From assembly GCA_964533645.1 (NCBI GenBank), contig CAZHMQ010000009.1, positions 1-35,475 on the forward strand: a stretch of DNA of 35,475 bases, read 5' to 3'. The translations under genes and the position numbers were made by a program. Every line of letters starts with the position of its first letter. The first letter of the stretch is position 1. Of this stretch, positions 14,722-24,753 are shown piece after piece. This DNA is from JABDBK01 sp964533645. GTDB lineage: Bacteria > Pseudomonadota > Gammaproteobacteria > DSM-16500. Below the pieces are notes generated by a model, which saw nothing but the letters and a program-made list of their open reading frames with translations, was not told the DNA's origin and did no database searches.

Positions 14722-17004
14722 ATTATCTATTTTAACTATCAAATCCATTGCATCTGATCGCCCGTGGTCGTCCACTACCCTAACGGTAAATTGTCCTGCT
14801 TTTGCTGTCCATAAAAACGGTTTATTTTCCTGTGTTGAACCCACATAACTTTCATTGACGAACCAATACAATTTGCGAATATCCGCATCAACCGTCGCAG
14901 CAAAGGGTATTATATTACCCCCTACCGCATGACTACGTAGCACATAATTTTTTGCCTGCTGAGGCGATGTGATTTGTGGGATTAATCCATTTTGATCCAA
15001 CTTACATTGAGTTCCATAATCAGGAGGAATTCGTCGTTGTATCCCTGCTTGTTTAAAAATTTTTAATAAATCCGTAGGCCAAAATTCATAAATTTCAAAA
15101 CGGGTACTCTCATCGAATTGACAAGCACGTAATCCAGTTTTCTTATCAATGGGAATTTCTCGATAAATCGTATCAGTTTTGATAGGTGATTTACCTGGTA
15201 TAAACCATGCCATCTCAGTATCCTTGCAATATCTTGTCGGTAACATTCCTGAAGCTTTACAAACGGCAATTTTTGTAAGATTCATGGTATTAGGATTTTT
15301 TTGAATAGAAACAACAGGACCAGTTTGTTTATGGATGCTATCTATAAGCTCAAACAGTAATGGAGAAGCAAGGGTTTTACCTACAAATGCAGCATTACTA
15401 CGATTATCAAAATTTCCGAACCACACGGCTAAAACATACTGACCAAAAATACCAACAGCCCAAGCATCGCGAAATCCAGATGAAGTTCCTGTTTTCCAAG
15501 AAACCGGAATTTTTGAAGATTCAGAATCTTTTAACATATCGAGTACTAAATAACTCGCCTCACGACTCAATAAATGCTTACCGCCCTGTATAGCTTCATC
15601 ATTACGTTTACGCAATGGACGCCAAACGCCATCATTTACTAACATCACATAAAGACTTGCCAGTTCTTGCATGCTCACAGGTGCACCACCCAACACTAAA
15701 GCAAGACCATAATACGTTTGTGATTTTAATTGTTTAACATTAGCTTGTTCCAAAAATCCATAAAGATTTGGATGGGAAAGTTGCTCTGCGAGATAAATCG
15801 CAGGAATATTACGACTCAATGTCAATGCATCTTTAGCTCTTATAGGACCCATAAATTCATAATCAAAATTCTCAGGATTATAAGTTCCAAAGCTTCGAGG
15901 AACATCTTTTAACACCGTACTTGGATGTATAAGACCTTGATCTAAAGCTAACCCATAAATAAACGGTTTTAAGGTCGAACCCGGTGAACGTTTTATGGAT
16001 GATCCATCAATTTGACCGCCAATAGCAGAATTATAAAAATCTGCTGAACCGAGAAGAGCCTTAATACTCATATCACGAGTATCGACTAACAGTACTGCTA
16101 CATTATTAACTCCATTATTCTTTTTTCGTAAAACATACTGACGAGATACCGATTCAACGATTTTTTGCAAACGCAAATCCAAGGTTGTCACAATGTGCGA
16201 TTGATCTTGGGGTGCATATGTTAATACAGAGCTCACAAATTGCGGCGCAAGAAAGGGTAACTCTTTGATTTTGCGCAATTGCAACGGCAAGCCCATAAAT
16301 GCGCTTTTATTTTGATCTTTTGGATGTTTCATCAACCAACGCGTAAATAATATGTTACGACTCGTCTCAAGTTTTTTTAAAGCTGACATGCGTTGAACAG
16401 GGTTCTGCGGGATCACACTCAAAGTAAGCGCCTCTGGTAAGGACAATTTATCAGCAGATTTCGCAAAATAAATCAGACTAGCAGCACCCACTCCTTCCAC
16501 ATTATTACCATAAGGAACTAGATTAAAATACGCTTCTAATATTTCTTTCTTAGTGTAGTGTGACTCCAACCGTATGGCATAAATGATTTGTTTGATTTTT
16601 CCACCCACCGTTTTTGAATCAAATCCATATAAGATACGGGCTAATTGCATGGTAATAGTAGAGGCACCTATTCTGCGAGATTTCATCACATAGGTTTGCC
16701 ATATGGCCTTCATGGTTGCCAAGGGATTGATACCCATATGCCAATAGAAGTATTGATCTTCCTGCAATAAAGTGGCCTCAATCAAATCGGGAGCAATGTT
16801 ATTTAATGGGGTATATAGACGGTATTTATCATCTTGGCTAAGGGTTAAACGCAATAAATGTTGCTGATTATCATAAATAGCACGAGAAAAACTCACCTCT
16901 TCGAGAAGGGGTGGTTTGGGAATCAAAAAAAACCCTAAAGATGCGCTGACAAACAACAAAACTAGGGGTAAGCTATGCTTTCTTAATACCTTGATCATAA
17001 GCAT
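14719..17004 (-). CDS. pbpC: Penicillin-binding protein 1C (bifunctional peptidoglycan synthase)
   Basis: About 761 residues. A membrane anchor (LPLVLLFVSASLGFFLIP) is followed by a GT51 transglycosylase domain with the catalytic Glu in LLQEDQYFYWH and GASTITMQLARIL, then a transpeptidase domain with SPGSTLKP (Ser-x-x-Lys), SRN (SxN) and SWKTGTSSGFRDAW (KTG), and a C-terminal PBP1C domain. It polymerises and cross-links peptidoglycan in the periplasm. The start is uncertain: ATG 17004 and ATG 16998 are both plausible, while a GTG at 17037 would overlap the divergent alpha-2-macroglobulin start. In E. coli pbpC and yfhM are codirectional; here they diverge from a very short shared region. Confidence 0.94.
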   Translation of the reverse strand: MLMIKVLRKHSLPLVLLFVSASLGFFLIPKPPLLEEVSFSRAIYDNQQHLLRLTLSQDDKYRLYTPLNNIAPDLIEATLLQEDQYFYWHMGINPLATMKAIWQTYVMKSRRIGASTITMQLARILYGFDSKTVGGKIKQIIYAIRLESHYTKKEILEAYFNLVPYGNNVEGVGAASLIYFAKSADKLSLPEALTLSVIPQNPVQRMSALKKLETSRNILFTRWLMKHPKDQNKSAFMGLPLQLRKIKELPFLAPQFVSSVLTYAPQDQSHIVTTLDLRLQKIVESVSRQYVLRKKNNGVNNVAVLLVDTRDMSIKALLGSADFYNSAIGGQIDGSSIKRSPGSTLKPFIYGLALDQGLIHPSTVLKDVPRSFGTYNPENFDYEFMGPIRAKDALTLSRNIPAIYLAEQLSHPNLYGFLEQANVKQLKSQTYYGLALVLGGAPVSMQELASLYVMLVNDGVWRPLRKRNDEAIQGGKHLLSREASYLVLDMLKDSESSKIPVSWKTGTSSGFRDAWAVGIFGQYVLAVWFGNFDNRSNAAFVGKTLASPLLFELIDSIHKQTGPVVSIQKNPNTMNLTKIAVCKASGMLPTRYCKDTEMAWFIPGKSPIKTDTIYREIPIDKKTGLRACQFDESTRFEIYEFWPTDLLKIFKQAGIQRRIPPDYGTQCKLDQNGLIPQITSPQQAKNYVLRSHAVGGNIIPFAATVDADIRKLYWFVNESYVGSTQENKPFLWTAKAGQFTVRVVDDHGRSDAMDLIVKIDN

Positions 17005-17015
17005 ACCGAGTATAT

Positions 17016-20000
17016 ATGCAAACGAATTTATTTTCACGATTTTTTCATGCTGTGGGCTCTTTTTTCACCTTTATTTTCGGGAAAATATCATGGACTTGTC
17101 CACCTTGGCTTAAGCTACTTTGCCAAAAAATATGGGCGAATAGCCGATTTTTTTGGGGGATACTCATCGCACTCATCGCACTCACAGGCACGCTTATTGT
17201 CTACCAAAATCTGCCTCAACCCAATCGTATTGTGGCACATATAAATGTTCCCGATATCACACCCTTAGCGGATGAACTGATCCCTCACCCACTCACGATG
17301 GAATTTGCTTATGAAAAACCCGGCTCAAATAATGCATTGGTCGCCCCGCTCAATCTCATTGGAAAACAAGTCACTAAAGGCATTACAATATCTCCAGCCA
17401 TCGCTGGAACCTGGGTTTGGGAGAACGACAACCGCCTAGTTTTCACGCCAAACATAGATTGGCCTGCAGGTCAAACATATAATATTCATATAAATAAAGA
17501 GATCCTTGCTAAAGGAACACCAATCAAATCATTGGATTATACATTTACTACACAACCCTTTAAGGCAAACATCACTGAATTCAAATTCTATCAAGATCCT
17601 GTAAACCCCAATACCCGTGAAGCCATTGCCACCCTCAGTTTTAATTATCCCGTCAATGTGAAGAGCTTGGAGAGTAACGTAAAGCTTATATTACAAGCTA
17701 TAAGCCATGGTGAACAAAGCAAAATGGCGGAACGTTTTAATTTCACTATCACTTATGACAAATATAAACGCACAGCTTATGTTCATTCAGCATCGCTTAA
17801 GCTACCCGAAATAACACGCTATCTTGAAATTAATCTTCATAAAGGCATCAAAGCACTTGTCGGAGATTCTGAAACCACTGAAAACCTCACACAAACTGTA
17901 CTTATACCCGACGCAGAGAGTTATTTTAAAATTAATCAAGCCACAGCGAACATCATACGTAACGACAGAGACCAACCCAATCAAATTTTAAACATCGAAA
18001 CCACCGTCGGTGTCACAGAAGTGATTCTTAATAAAAACTTACACGCTTATTTATTGCCCCAAGATTATCCAGCTACAGCAACCGAAAAAAGTAAATCTAA
18101 TTATGCATGGCAAAATCCAGGTGAAGTCAGCGCGAATATCCTAGCTCTTGCTACACCTCTCGCGCTCACTCCTGTCCCCACCGATAGAGATTATGCAACG
18201 CTACATAGCTATCAATTGAATGTCGAAAAACCAGGATATATTTATTTAAAAATTGATAAGGGCACGCGGGCTTTTGGAGACTTTACCTTAGCCAATGATT
18301 ATATGACAGTCATTAAAGTCCCTGAATATCCTAAAGAAATTGGTTTTTTACATAAAGGCGCACTACTCTCATTAAGTGGCGAAAAAAAGCTTTCTATTAC
18401 CGTACGCGGTGTACCTGCTGTTAAATTTTCCATTGCGCGAGTGTTACCTAGCGATATTAACCAATTAGTCACACAAACTGAAGGTAGCTTCAGTCATCCG
18501 CAGTTTCTGTTTTATCGCTTCAATAAAGAAAATATCAGTGAAATATTTTCTGAGACTAGGGAATTTGATGCCACTCATTTAGCTAAACAACAATATACCG
18601 CGCTAGACTTAGGTAAATATCTTAATGTTAAGTCAAATCCAAGTGGCCCACTCGGATTATTTCTATTACAAGCTAATGGATGGGATCCTAAAACTAAAGA
18701 AAATCTACCAGTCAAAGCAAATAGACTTATACTTATTACTGATCTTGGTCTTTTAGTAAAAGATAATCATGATGGTAGTCACGATGTTTTTGCGCAATCT
18801 ATTTCAACAGGCAAACCTGTTACTAATGCCGCTATTTCGGTTTTAGGAAAAAACGGATTAGGCATTGCTACCCGCATGACTGATGCTAATGGTCATGCTT
18901 ATTTCACAAACCTAGATAGTTTTATCGAAGAGCGTGAACCTACTGTTTATCTTGCCCGATTAAATAATGATGTTTCATTCATTCCTTACAAAAATGTTGA
19001 TAGGGAATTGAATTTTTCACGTTTTGATGTAGGTGGTGTGGTTAGTAACAGTGAAGAACAATCCACCCTCAGTGCTTATTTATTTTCAGATCGAGGAATT
19101 TATCGTCCAGGAGACAAAGTCAATTTAGGGGTCATTGTAAAACGAGCCTATGCGCAAGCTCAAGCTGCAGGCTTACCCGTGCAGCTTACGGTCACTAACC
19201 CGCGCGGCAATATAGTACTGAACCAAAGCTTAACTCTTGATGCTTCGGGTTATTTCACAACAAGCTTTGACACCTCCGATACTTCAGCTACGGGTCAATA
19301 TAATGCATTTTTATTTATTGTGAAGGATAAACATTCCAGTAGCTTATTAGGATCGACAACTTTCAAAGTCGCTGAATTTTTACCTGATCGCATGCATATT
19401 ACAGCAAAATTATCGCAAGAAACGACAAAAGGTTGGATTTCACCTAATGATTTATCTGCTATTGTTAATCTTACCAATTTATACGGTACTCCTGCTGAAA
19501 ATAGAAAAATTGGCGGTCGTATATTGTTGTCCCCTCAAGCTGTCAAATTTAATCAATATGCCGACTATTTATTTACTGATCCTTTATTAGACCCTAAAAA
19601 AGCACCCAAAGTATTTACCGAAGTTCTAACCGATGTCAAAACAAATGACCAAGGCATAGCAAACCTTCCGCTACATCTTGATCGTTTTGACAAAGCAAGT
19701 TATCAATTGACATTTTTTGCTGAAGGGTTTGAAGCGGAAGGTGGTCGAAGTGTTAATACACAACTTACTGCCTTAGTCAGTCCTCTAGCCTATCTCGTGG
19801 GTTATAAAGCGGATGGTGATTTGCGTTATATTAAGCAAAACAGTCAACGACAAATCAACTTTATCGCTATCGACCCACAATTAAAACAACTTGCAGTCAC
19901 ACCACTCACTTTACAGCTGCTTAAACAAAGCCCTGTCACAACTTTAGTAAAAAATGACAATGGAACCTATCAATATCAATCGTTGATTCAATCAAGTGAA

Positions 20001-22760
20001 TTAAGCAAATCCGAATTTACTATCAATGAAAAGGGAACTAATTACATATTACCTAGCAATACCATAGGTGATTTCATTGTTAAAATCATTGATAAAAATG
20101 GCACTGAATTATCTCGTGTGAATTATACTGTGGTGGGAGAAAGTCAGCAGCCTTTATCTAAGAATGCCGAACTGAACATAAAGCTCAGTAAAACAGAGTT
20201 TCTACCCGATCAAGACATAGAAATGCAAATCACCACGCCTTATCCTGGATCCGGTTTTATTACCATAGAGCGCGATAAGGTCTATGCTTATCAATGGTTT
20301 CAGACTAGTACGACGACGTCTCTGCAAAAAATTCATATTCCCAAAGACTTTCAAGGTGGTGGATATGTTAACGTCTCATTCGTAAGAGACTGGAACTCAC
20401 CTGAAATCTTCATGAGTCCCTTATCCTATAATACCGTACCTTTCACTGTGAATAAGGGAAGTCACACACTTATCATTAACTTAAACACTCCAGAAGTCAC
20501 CCGACCAGGCGCATCTTTACCTATCACTTATTCCTCTGATAAACCCGGTAAAGCCATTATATTTATCGTGGATGAGGGTATACTTCAAGTCACTCATTAT
20601 CAAACTCCTAATCCACTAGAATTCTTTTTTCAAAAACGAGCACTTGAAGTTACTACACAACAAATTTTAGACCAAATTCTACCGAAATACGTAGCAGAGC
20701 GAGAATTATCTGCCGTAGGTGGTGATGGTGGAGAATCCGATTTAGGTAAATACATCAATCCATTTAAACGTAAAACGGATCTACCTGTTGTGTATTGGTC
20801 AGGTATAGTCGATACCGATCAAACGCCGAGAACATTAAGTTACAACGTGCCTGACTATTTCAATGGGACCTTGCGCGTTATGGCGGTCGCTGTATCGAAT
20901 GATGCTGTTGGATCAAGTGATAAATTCACTAAAGTACGTGGTGATTTTATTATCAATCCTAATATACCTACTTTTGTTGCACCAAACGATACTTTCGAAA
21001 TAACAGCAAGTATCGCTAATAATTTACAGCGCTCGGGAACAAATGCACCTGTGAATGTGAGCATAGCTACGGGACCTCAACTTGAACTGTTAGGTGCATC
21101 GCAGCAAACGGTCAAAATCAGCGAGGGAAAAGAACAAACCATTCGTCTTAAATTAAAAGCAAAGTCAATGCTAGGGTCAGCTGCTATTACCATCACAGCA
21201 GGCATTGGCAATCAATCAAACAAGATTACTACGACTCTTAGTATACGGCCAGCAAGTACCTATTTAACCACCGTTAATAGTGGCTATACTAATAAAAAAG
21301 ACAATCTAGTTAAACTTGATCGTCAACTTTATCCAGAAAAACGAACGACTGATGCGGCTATTTCTGAAAGTCCGTTAATTTTAGTTTACGGTTTGGAACG
21401 TTATTTAAATAATTATCCTTATGGCTGTACAGAGCAATTAGTAAGTAAAGCATTTCCGCTCCTCGCCATGTCGGATCAACCATGGTTTACGACAGATCCA
21501 AAAGTGTTAACTACAAAAATCCAATCTACCATTCACATGTTAACACAGCGTCAACTATCAAATGGTGGCATAAGTTATTGGCCAGACATGAGCAACAACA
21601 TTAATAATTCCTTCGCATCCGTCTATGCCATGCACTTTTTAACGGAAGCAAAATCACGTGGGTATGATGTACCTAAGGAAATGTTTAGTAACGGTATAGC
21701 TTATCTCAAAGATTTGGCTACACAAAGTGTATCCAACTTAAATGAAGCGCGTATTAAGGCTTATGCCATTTATATTTTAACGCGTAATGAAATAGTAACC
21801 ACCAATGACTTAACTCATTTACAACTCTATCTTGAAAAAGACTTTCCTAAAGTCTGGCATCAAGACATCATGAGTATGTATATGGCTTCTACCTATCTAT
21901 TATTAAAAAATTATCCCGATGGCGAACGCTTAATGAAAGCCTATCAACCCAATAAGTCTTCATCAGACACTGACTCTGACTTTTACAATAAAAACATTGC
22001 ACAAGCAGAATATCTTTATTTGATTGCAAGACATTTCCCAGATTATCTTCCCCGTGTAGGAGACAATCTTGTGCAATCACTCATAACAACCATGAGCTCG
22101 GATGAAATGAATACTATTTTATCAAGTTATACCAGTTTGGCATTAGCATCGTATGCTAAAAGCATGAATCAAAAACATGATACCATCTTCAACATTTCTG
22201 CTACACTTAGCAACAACAAATCTGTTACATTCCCTGAAACCAACAATGCATATCAAAAAATTAGCTCCGCTGATGCGATAAAATCGATTCAATTCACGAA
22301 TCCATCTAATGCATATTATTTTTATCAAATCGCACAAACAGGTTTTGATTTAAACCCATCTCACACAACGATTAAAAAACATGTAGAAATCTTTCGTGAG
22401 TATAGGGATACGGCACAAAATGTTCTAACCTCTGCTGAATTAGGCCAAGAAATTGAAGTTCATATACGAATACGTGCCTTAGATCATTCCTATCTTAATA
22501 ATATTGCTATAGTCGATTTGTTACCGGGAGGTTTTGAAGTAGTCAATGATTCGGTGGCTTTCAAAAATGTCGATTATGCTGATGTTCGTGAAGATCGTGT
22601 TGTATTTTTCACAGATGCTACGTCAGATGTAAAAGAAATCATTTATAAAATTAAAGCAACAAATGCAGGCGACTATGTTGTACCAGCCATTACAGCGACT
22701 TCAATGTATAATCCCACCATAGTAGCAAGAGGTGAAAGCTCAGACTTTAAAGTGAGATAA
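17016..22760 (+). CDS. yfhM: Bacterial alpha-2-macroglobulin, thioester type
   Basis: 1914 residues, slightly above the usual length for the family. A signal-anchor helix (about 46-63, FWGILIALIALTGTLIVYQ) is followed by the macroglobulin-like beta domains, a MG domain with RGIYRPGDKVNLG, the region before the alpha-2-macroglobulin domain (DLPVVYWSGIVDTD) and the thioester domain with YPYGCTEQ (C1471 and Q1474, the CxEQ thioester). These proteins are thought to trap proteases in the periplasm by covalent capture and to work with PBP1C, which repairs the wall. No lipobox is seen, unlike E. coli YfhM. The GH18-like gene follows 4 bp downstream. The ATG at 17016 has only a weak ribosome site. 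Confidence 0.95.
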   Translation: MQTNLFSRFFHAVGSFFTFIFGKISWTCPPWLKLLCQKIWANSRFFWGILIALIALTGTLIVYQNLPQPNRIVAHINVPDITPLADELIPHPLTMEFAYEKPGSNNALVAPLNLIGKQVTKGITISPAIAGTWVWENDNRLVFTPNIDWPAGQTYNIHINKEILAKGTPIKSLDYTFTTQPFKANITEFKFYQDPVNPNTREAIATLSFNYPVNVKSLESNVKLILQAISHGEQSKMAERFNFTITYDKYKRTAYVHSASLKLPEITRYLEINLHKGIKALVGDSETTENLTQTVLIPDAESYFKINQATANIIRNDRDQPNQILNIETTVGVTEVILNKNLHAYLLPQDYPATATEKSKSNYAWQNPGEVSANILALATPLALTPVPTDRDYATLHSYQLNVEKPGYIYLKIDKGTRAFGDFTLANDYMTVIKVPEYPKEIGFLHKGALLSLSGEKKLSITVRGVPAVKFSIARVLPSDINQLVTQTEGSFSHPQFLFYRFNKENISEIFSETREFDATHLAKQQYTALDLGKYLNVKSNPSGPLGLFLLQANGWDPKTKENLPVKANRLILITDLGLLVKDNHDGSHDVFAQSISTGKPVTNAAISVLGKNGLGIATRMTDANGHAYFTNLDSFIEEREPTVYLARLNNDVSFIPYKNVDRELNFSRFDVGGVVSNSEEQSTLSAYLFSDRGIYRPGDKVNLGVIVKRAYAQAQAAGLPVQLTVTNPRGNIVLNQSLTLDASGYFTTSFDTSDTSATGQYNAFLFIVKDKHSSSLLGSTTFKVAEFLPDRMHITAKLSQETTKGWISPNDLSAIVNLTNLYGTPAENRKIGGRILLSPQAVKFNQYADYLFTDPLLDPKKAPKVFTEVLTDVKTNDQGIANLPLHLDRFDKASYQLTFFAEGFEAEGGRSVNTQLTALVSPLAYLVGYKADGDLRYIKQNSQRQINFIAIDPQLKQLAVTPLTLQLLKQSPVTTLVKNDNGTYQYQSLIQSSELSKSEFTINEKGTNYILPSNTIGDFIVKIIDKNGTELSRVNYTVVGESQQPLSKNAELNIKLSKTEFLPDQDIEMQITTPYPGSGFITIERDKVYAYQWFQTSTTTSLQKIHIPKDFQGGGYVNVSFVRDWNSPEIFMSPLSYNTVPFTVNKGSHTLIINLNTPEVTRPGASLPITYSSDKPGKAIIFIVDEGILQVTHYQTPNPLEFFFQKRALEVTTQQILDQILPKYVAERELSAVGGDGGESDLGKYINPFKRKTDLPVVYWSGIVDTDQTPRTLSYNVPDYFNGTLRVMAVAVSNDAVGSSDKFTKVRGDFIINPNIPTFVAPNDTFEITASIANNLQRSGTNAPVNVSIATGPQLELLGASQQTVKISEGKEQTIRLKLKAKSMLGSAAITITAGIGNQSNKITTTLSIRPASTYLTTVNSGYTNKKDNLVKLDRQLYPEKRTTDAAISESPLILVYGLERYLNNYPYGCTEQLVSKAFPLLAMSDQPWFTTDPKVLTTKIQSTIHMLTQRQLSNGGISYWPDMSNNINNSFASVYAMHFLTEAKSRGYDVPKEMFSNGIAYLKDLATQSVSNLNEARIKAYAIYILTRNEIVTTNDLTHLQLYLEKDFPKVWHQDIMSMYMASTYLLLKNYPDGERLMKAYQPNKSSSDTDSDFYNKNIAQAEYLYLIARHFPDYLPRVGDNLVQSLITTMSSDEMNTILSSYTSLALASYAKSMNQKHDTIFNISATLSNNKSVTFPETNNAYQKISSADAIKSIQFTNPSNAYYFYQIAQTGFDLNPSHTTIKKHVEIFREYRDTAQNVLTSAELGQEIEVHIRIRALDHSYLNNIAIVDLLPGGFEVVNDSVAFKNVDYADVREDRVVFFTDATSDVKEIIYKIKATNAGDYVVPAITATSMYNPTIVARGESSDFKVR

Positions 22761-22764
22761 GCTT

Positions 22765-23811
22765 ATGCGAATCATGCTAGTATTTATATTATATTTTTTC
22801 ATGCTATCCACTAGCTTTGGCATGGAGAATGTTTTTTACGTATTACGTGATCAGCAACAGCAAGCATTGTCAGCTTTAACTAAGCATAAAAACATTGTTA
22901 ACACCATTATTTTCCAGGCATATGTCATTGACAATAAAGGAAATGTGTCGGGTGATGCTGATAAATCAGTGACTAATTTTGGTAAGACAAATCATATTCG
23001 CCTCATGCCAATGGTAACGAATAGCAAATTCGATGCCGCACTCACTCATCAATTTTTATCAAACCCTGACGCACAAAAAATGGCATTAAATACTTTATTG
23101 TCTGCCTGTAAAAAGAACCAATTTTATGGTATTCAATTTGATTTTGAAATGATTCCCTTAGCAGACAAAAAACTTTTAACTGATTTCTATCAAAAAGCCG
23201 CGGATTTGTTTCACAAAAATAATTTTATCATTAGTTTTGCCATTGCACCTACACTGATGGATAATCATTTTCCAACCGATTATCAAAAAAAACTCTACAC
23301 CGTTTGGCAAGGTGCTTATGATTTTAAAATACTCGGTGAAATAAGTGATTTCGTCACGGTGATGGCTTACGATCAACATGGTATTGGTACTATCCCAGGG
23401 CCCATAGCAAGTCTGCCGTGGGTTGATCTTGTGATTAAACATGCTCTAACCCTTATCCCTGCCAATAAAATTTCGTTAGGTGTACCAACCTATTCCGGTC
23501 TTTGGTACATGGGCGCCATCCCCCATTCGACACGCATTGTGATGCACTATAATTCATTAGATTATAAAACGTTACAATATATTATAAAAAAACTTCAGCC
23601 ACGCATATTTTGGGATGATATCAATAAAATTCATTTTTCATTTTATGATTCGGCTGGTTTAAATAAATATATCTTCATTGAGGATGCACTTTCGTTTAAA
23701 TATAAAAGAAATCTTGCAATAAAATATAAATTAGGCGGCATATCCATTTTTAGATTAGGGATAGAAGACCCGGGCATATGGGATAATAAAAATAAGGTAT
23801 TGAACCCATAA
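22765..23811 (+). CDS. Glycoside hydrolase family 18-like secreted protein
   Basis: 348 residues with a signal peptide (MRIMLVFILYFFMLSTSFG). GH18 features: the strand-4 motif YGIQFDFEMI, a DxE ending with E128 as the candidate acid; a DFVTVMAYDQH strand like the VMTYD segment of chitinases and YaaH-type spore hydrolases; and NKISLGVPTYSG, the usual next strand. The family cleaves beta-1,4-linked N-acetylglucosamine, in chitin or in peptidoglycan-like polymers. With alpha-2-macroglobulin 4 bp upstream and PBP1C nearby, a role on cell-wall glycan is the natural guess, but a host glycan target is also possible. The first Asp of DxxDxDxE is replaced (Gly-Ile-Gln), so activity needs proof. Confidence 0.8.
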   Translation: MRIMLVFILYFFMLSTSFGMENVFYVLRDQQQQALSALTKHKNIVNTIIFQAYVIDNKGNVSGDADKSVTNFGKTNHIRLMPMVTNSKFDAALTHQFLSNPDAQKMALNTLLSACKKNQFYGIQFDFEMIPLADKKLLTDFYQKAADLFHKNNFIISFAIAPTLMDNHFPTDYQKKLYTVWQGAYDFKILGEISDFVTVMAYDQHGIGTIPGPIASLPWVDLVIKHALTLIPANKISLGVPTYSGLWYMGAIPHSTRIVMHYNSLDYKTLQYIIKKLQPRIFWDDINKIHFSFYDSAGLNKYIFIEDALSFKYKRNLAIKYKLGGISIFRLGIEDPGIWDNKNKVLNP

Positions 23812-23823
23812 TCTGAGTCAAAA

Positions 23824-23871
23824 CAGAAAATCGAGGATTTAGGGCCAGCATAGTAGAATGGTAAACGGCCT
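23824..23871 (+). repeat. Right-half copy of the interspersed palindromic repeat
   Basis: Closely similar to the right half of 29274-29415 (shared words CAGAAAATC, GGGCCAGCATAGTAGAAT and GTAAAC), ending in GGCCT. It sits between the GH18-like gene and the following unknown gene. Confidence 0.7.
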
Positions 23872-23882
23872 GTAAAAACTTC

Positions 23883-23905
23883 ACACTAATGTTATAAATT
23901 AGTGT
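23883..23905. promoter_or_regulatory. Small hairpin upstream of the unknown gene
   Basis: ACACTAAT (23883-23890) and ATTAGTGT (23898-23905) form an 8-bp stem with a 7-base loop, 41 bp before the ATG at 23947. It could be an operator or a weak terminator of the GH18 gene; there is no clear T-run. Confidence 0.35.
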
Positions 23906-23946
23906 TATTATATCGCCTATTATTATAATTATTAACAGCGACTATT

Positions 23947-24717
23947 ATGGCCTTAAAAACTCTTTTTCAAAAAGCATCAAAAATTACATCTTTTTTATAT
24001 TCCGGTATCCCTTTTAAATTTAATCCCATAAAACCTATAGCAGGCAGAGAATTACTATCAGGCAAATCCATAAACGAAATAATGAATGCACTTAGAAAGG
24101 ATCCGAGTCAAGTCAAAAGACATCTAGAATCTGGTTTAGGGAGATTCGCTTGTCTAACAACCAAATTACCCGTTGCAACAGATTTTTCTCGACATGCGGG
24201 GTATTCTGCTTATGATCCTGAATCACACTATAGTATCACAAGACCCTCTGCTGTTGCCAAAATTAATACATCTCCCCCTTTAAATCTCATTCATGTGGAT
24301 GAAGTAGTGTCAGAATACGATAATTATGGTCAAAGAGCAAAACAAGAATCAGAAAGCATGACCGTGATAGTCATGCCTACTATTATTAAAGGATGGTACA
24401 TCAATGAGGAATATATTGAAAATCCACTATACTTTCCAGATGCTAAAGATGATAAATTCATTGCTTCCTATATTGAAATGATGAAACTCAAAGCTGATCC
24501 CGAATTCAAAGAAAGTAACCCAAAAGCTATGGAAGCTATCGACAAATACATAAATGCTTTTATTGAGATTACAGGAGGACCTGAATCATTCAACGAAAAA
24601 CTAAAAAATCTTAGAAAGGACATTATCTCAACGGGTTACGAAATCGATTCCAGTGTACTCATGTTCATAGATAGAGCTTTAATGTTGTCAGGCAAAAAAG
24701 CTCAGCCATCTTTATAA
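23947..24717 (+). CDS. Unknown protein, possible effector
   Basis: 256 residues from ATG 23947; the ribosome site is weak. I do not recognise it. No signal peptide or membrane segment. The N-terminus is basic and partly hydrophobic (KTLFQKASKITSFLYSGIPF). The middle contains an aromatic stretch (FSRHAGYSAYDPESHYS) and a predicted beta segment (SMTVIVMPTIIKGWYI), and the C-terminal third looks helical (AMEAIDKYINAFIEITGGPE, then LKNLRKDIIS). The position, directly before two other unrecognised genes and a U-box gene in repeat-rich DNA, suggests an accessory or effector locus. A secretion signal cannot be read with confidence. Confidence 0.7.
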   Translation: MALKTLFQKASKITSFLYSGIPFKFNPIKPIAGRELLSGKSINEIMNALRKDPSQVKRHLESGLGRFACLTTKLPVATDFSRHAGYSAYDPESHYSITRPSAVAKINTSPPLNLIHVDEVVSEYDNYGQRAKQESESMTVIVMPTIIKGWYINEEYIENPLYFPDAKDDKFIASYIEMMKLKADPEFKESNPKAMEAIDKYINAFIEITGGPESFNEKLKNLRKDIISTGYEIDSSVLMFIDRALMLSGKKAQPSL

Positions 24718-24753
24718 AAATATGCGTGCGGATCAGTTAATACGACTGAACCG

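Noticed and set aside
17005..17037. GTG start of pbpC at 17037
   Set aside because: It would overlap the start of the alpha-2-macroglobulin gene and needs a GTG, while two ATG codons (17004, 16998) lie directly before the membrane anchor.
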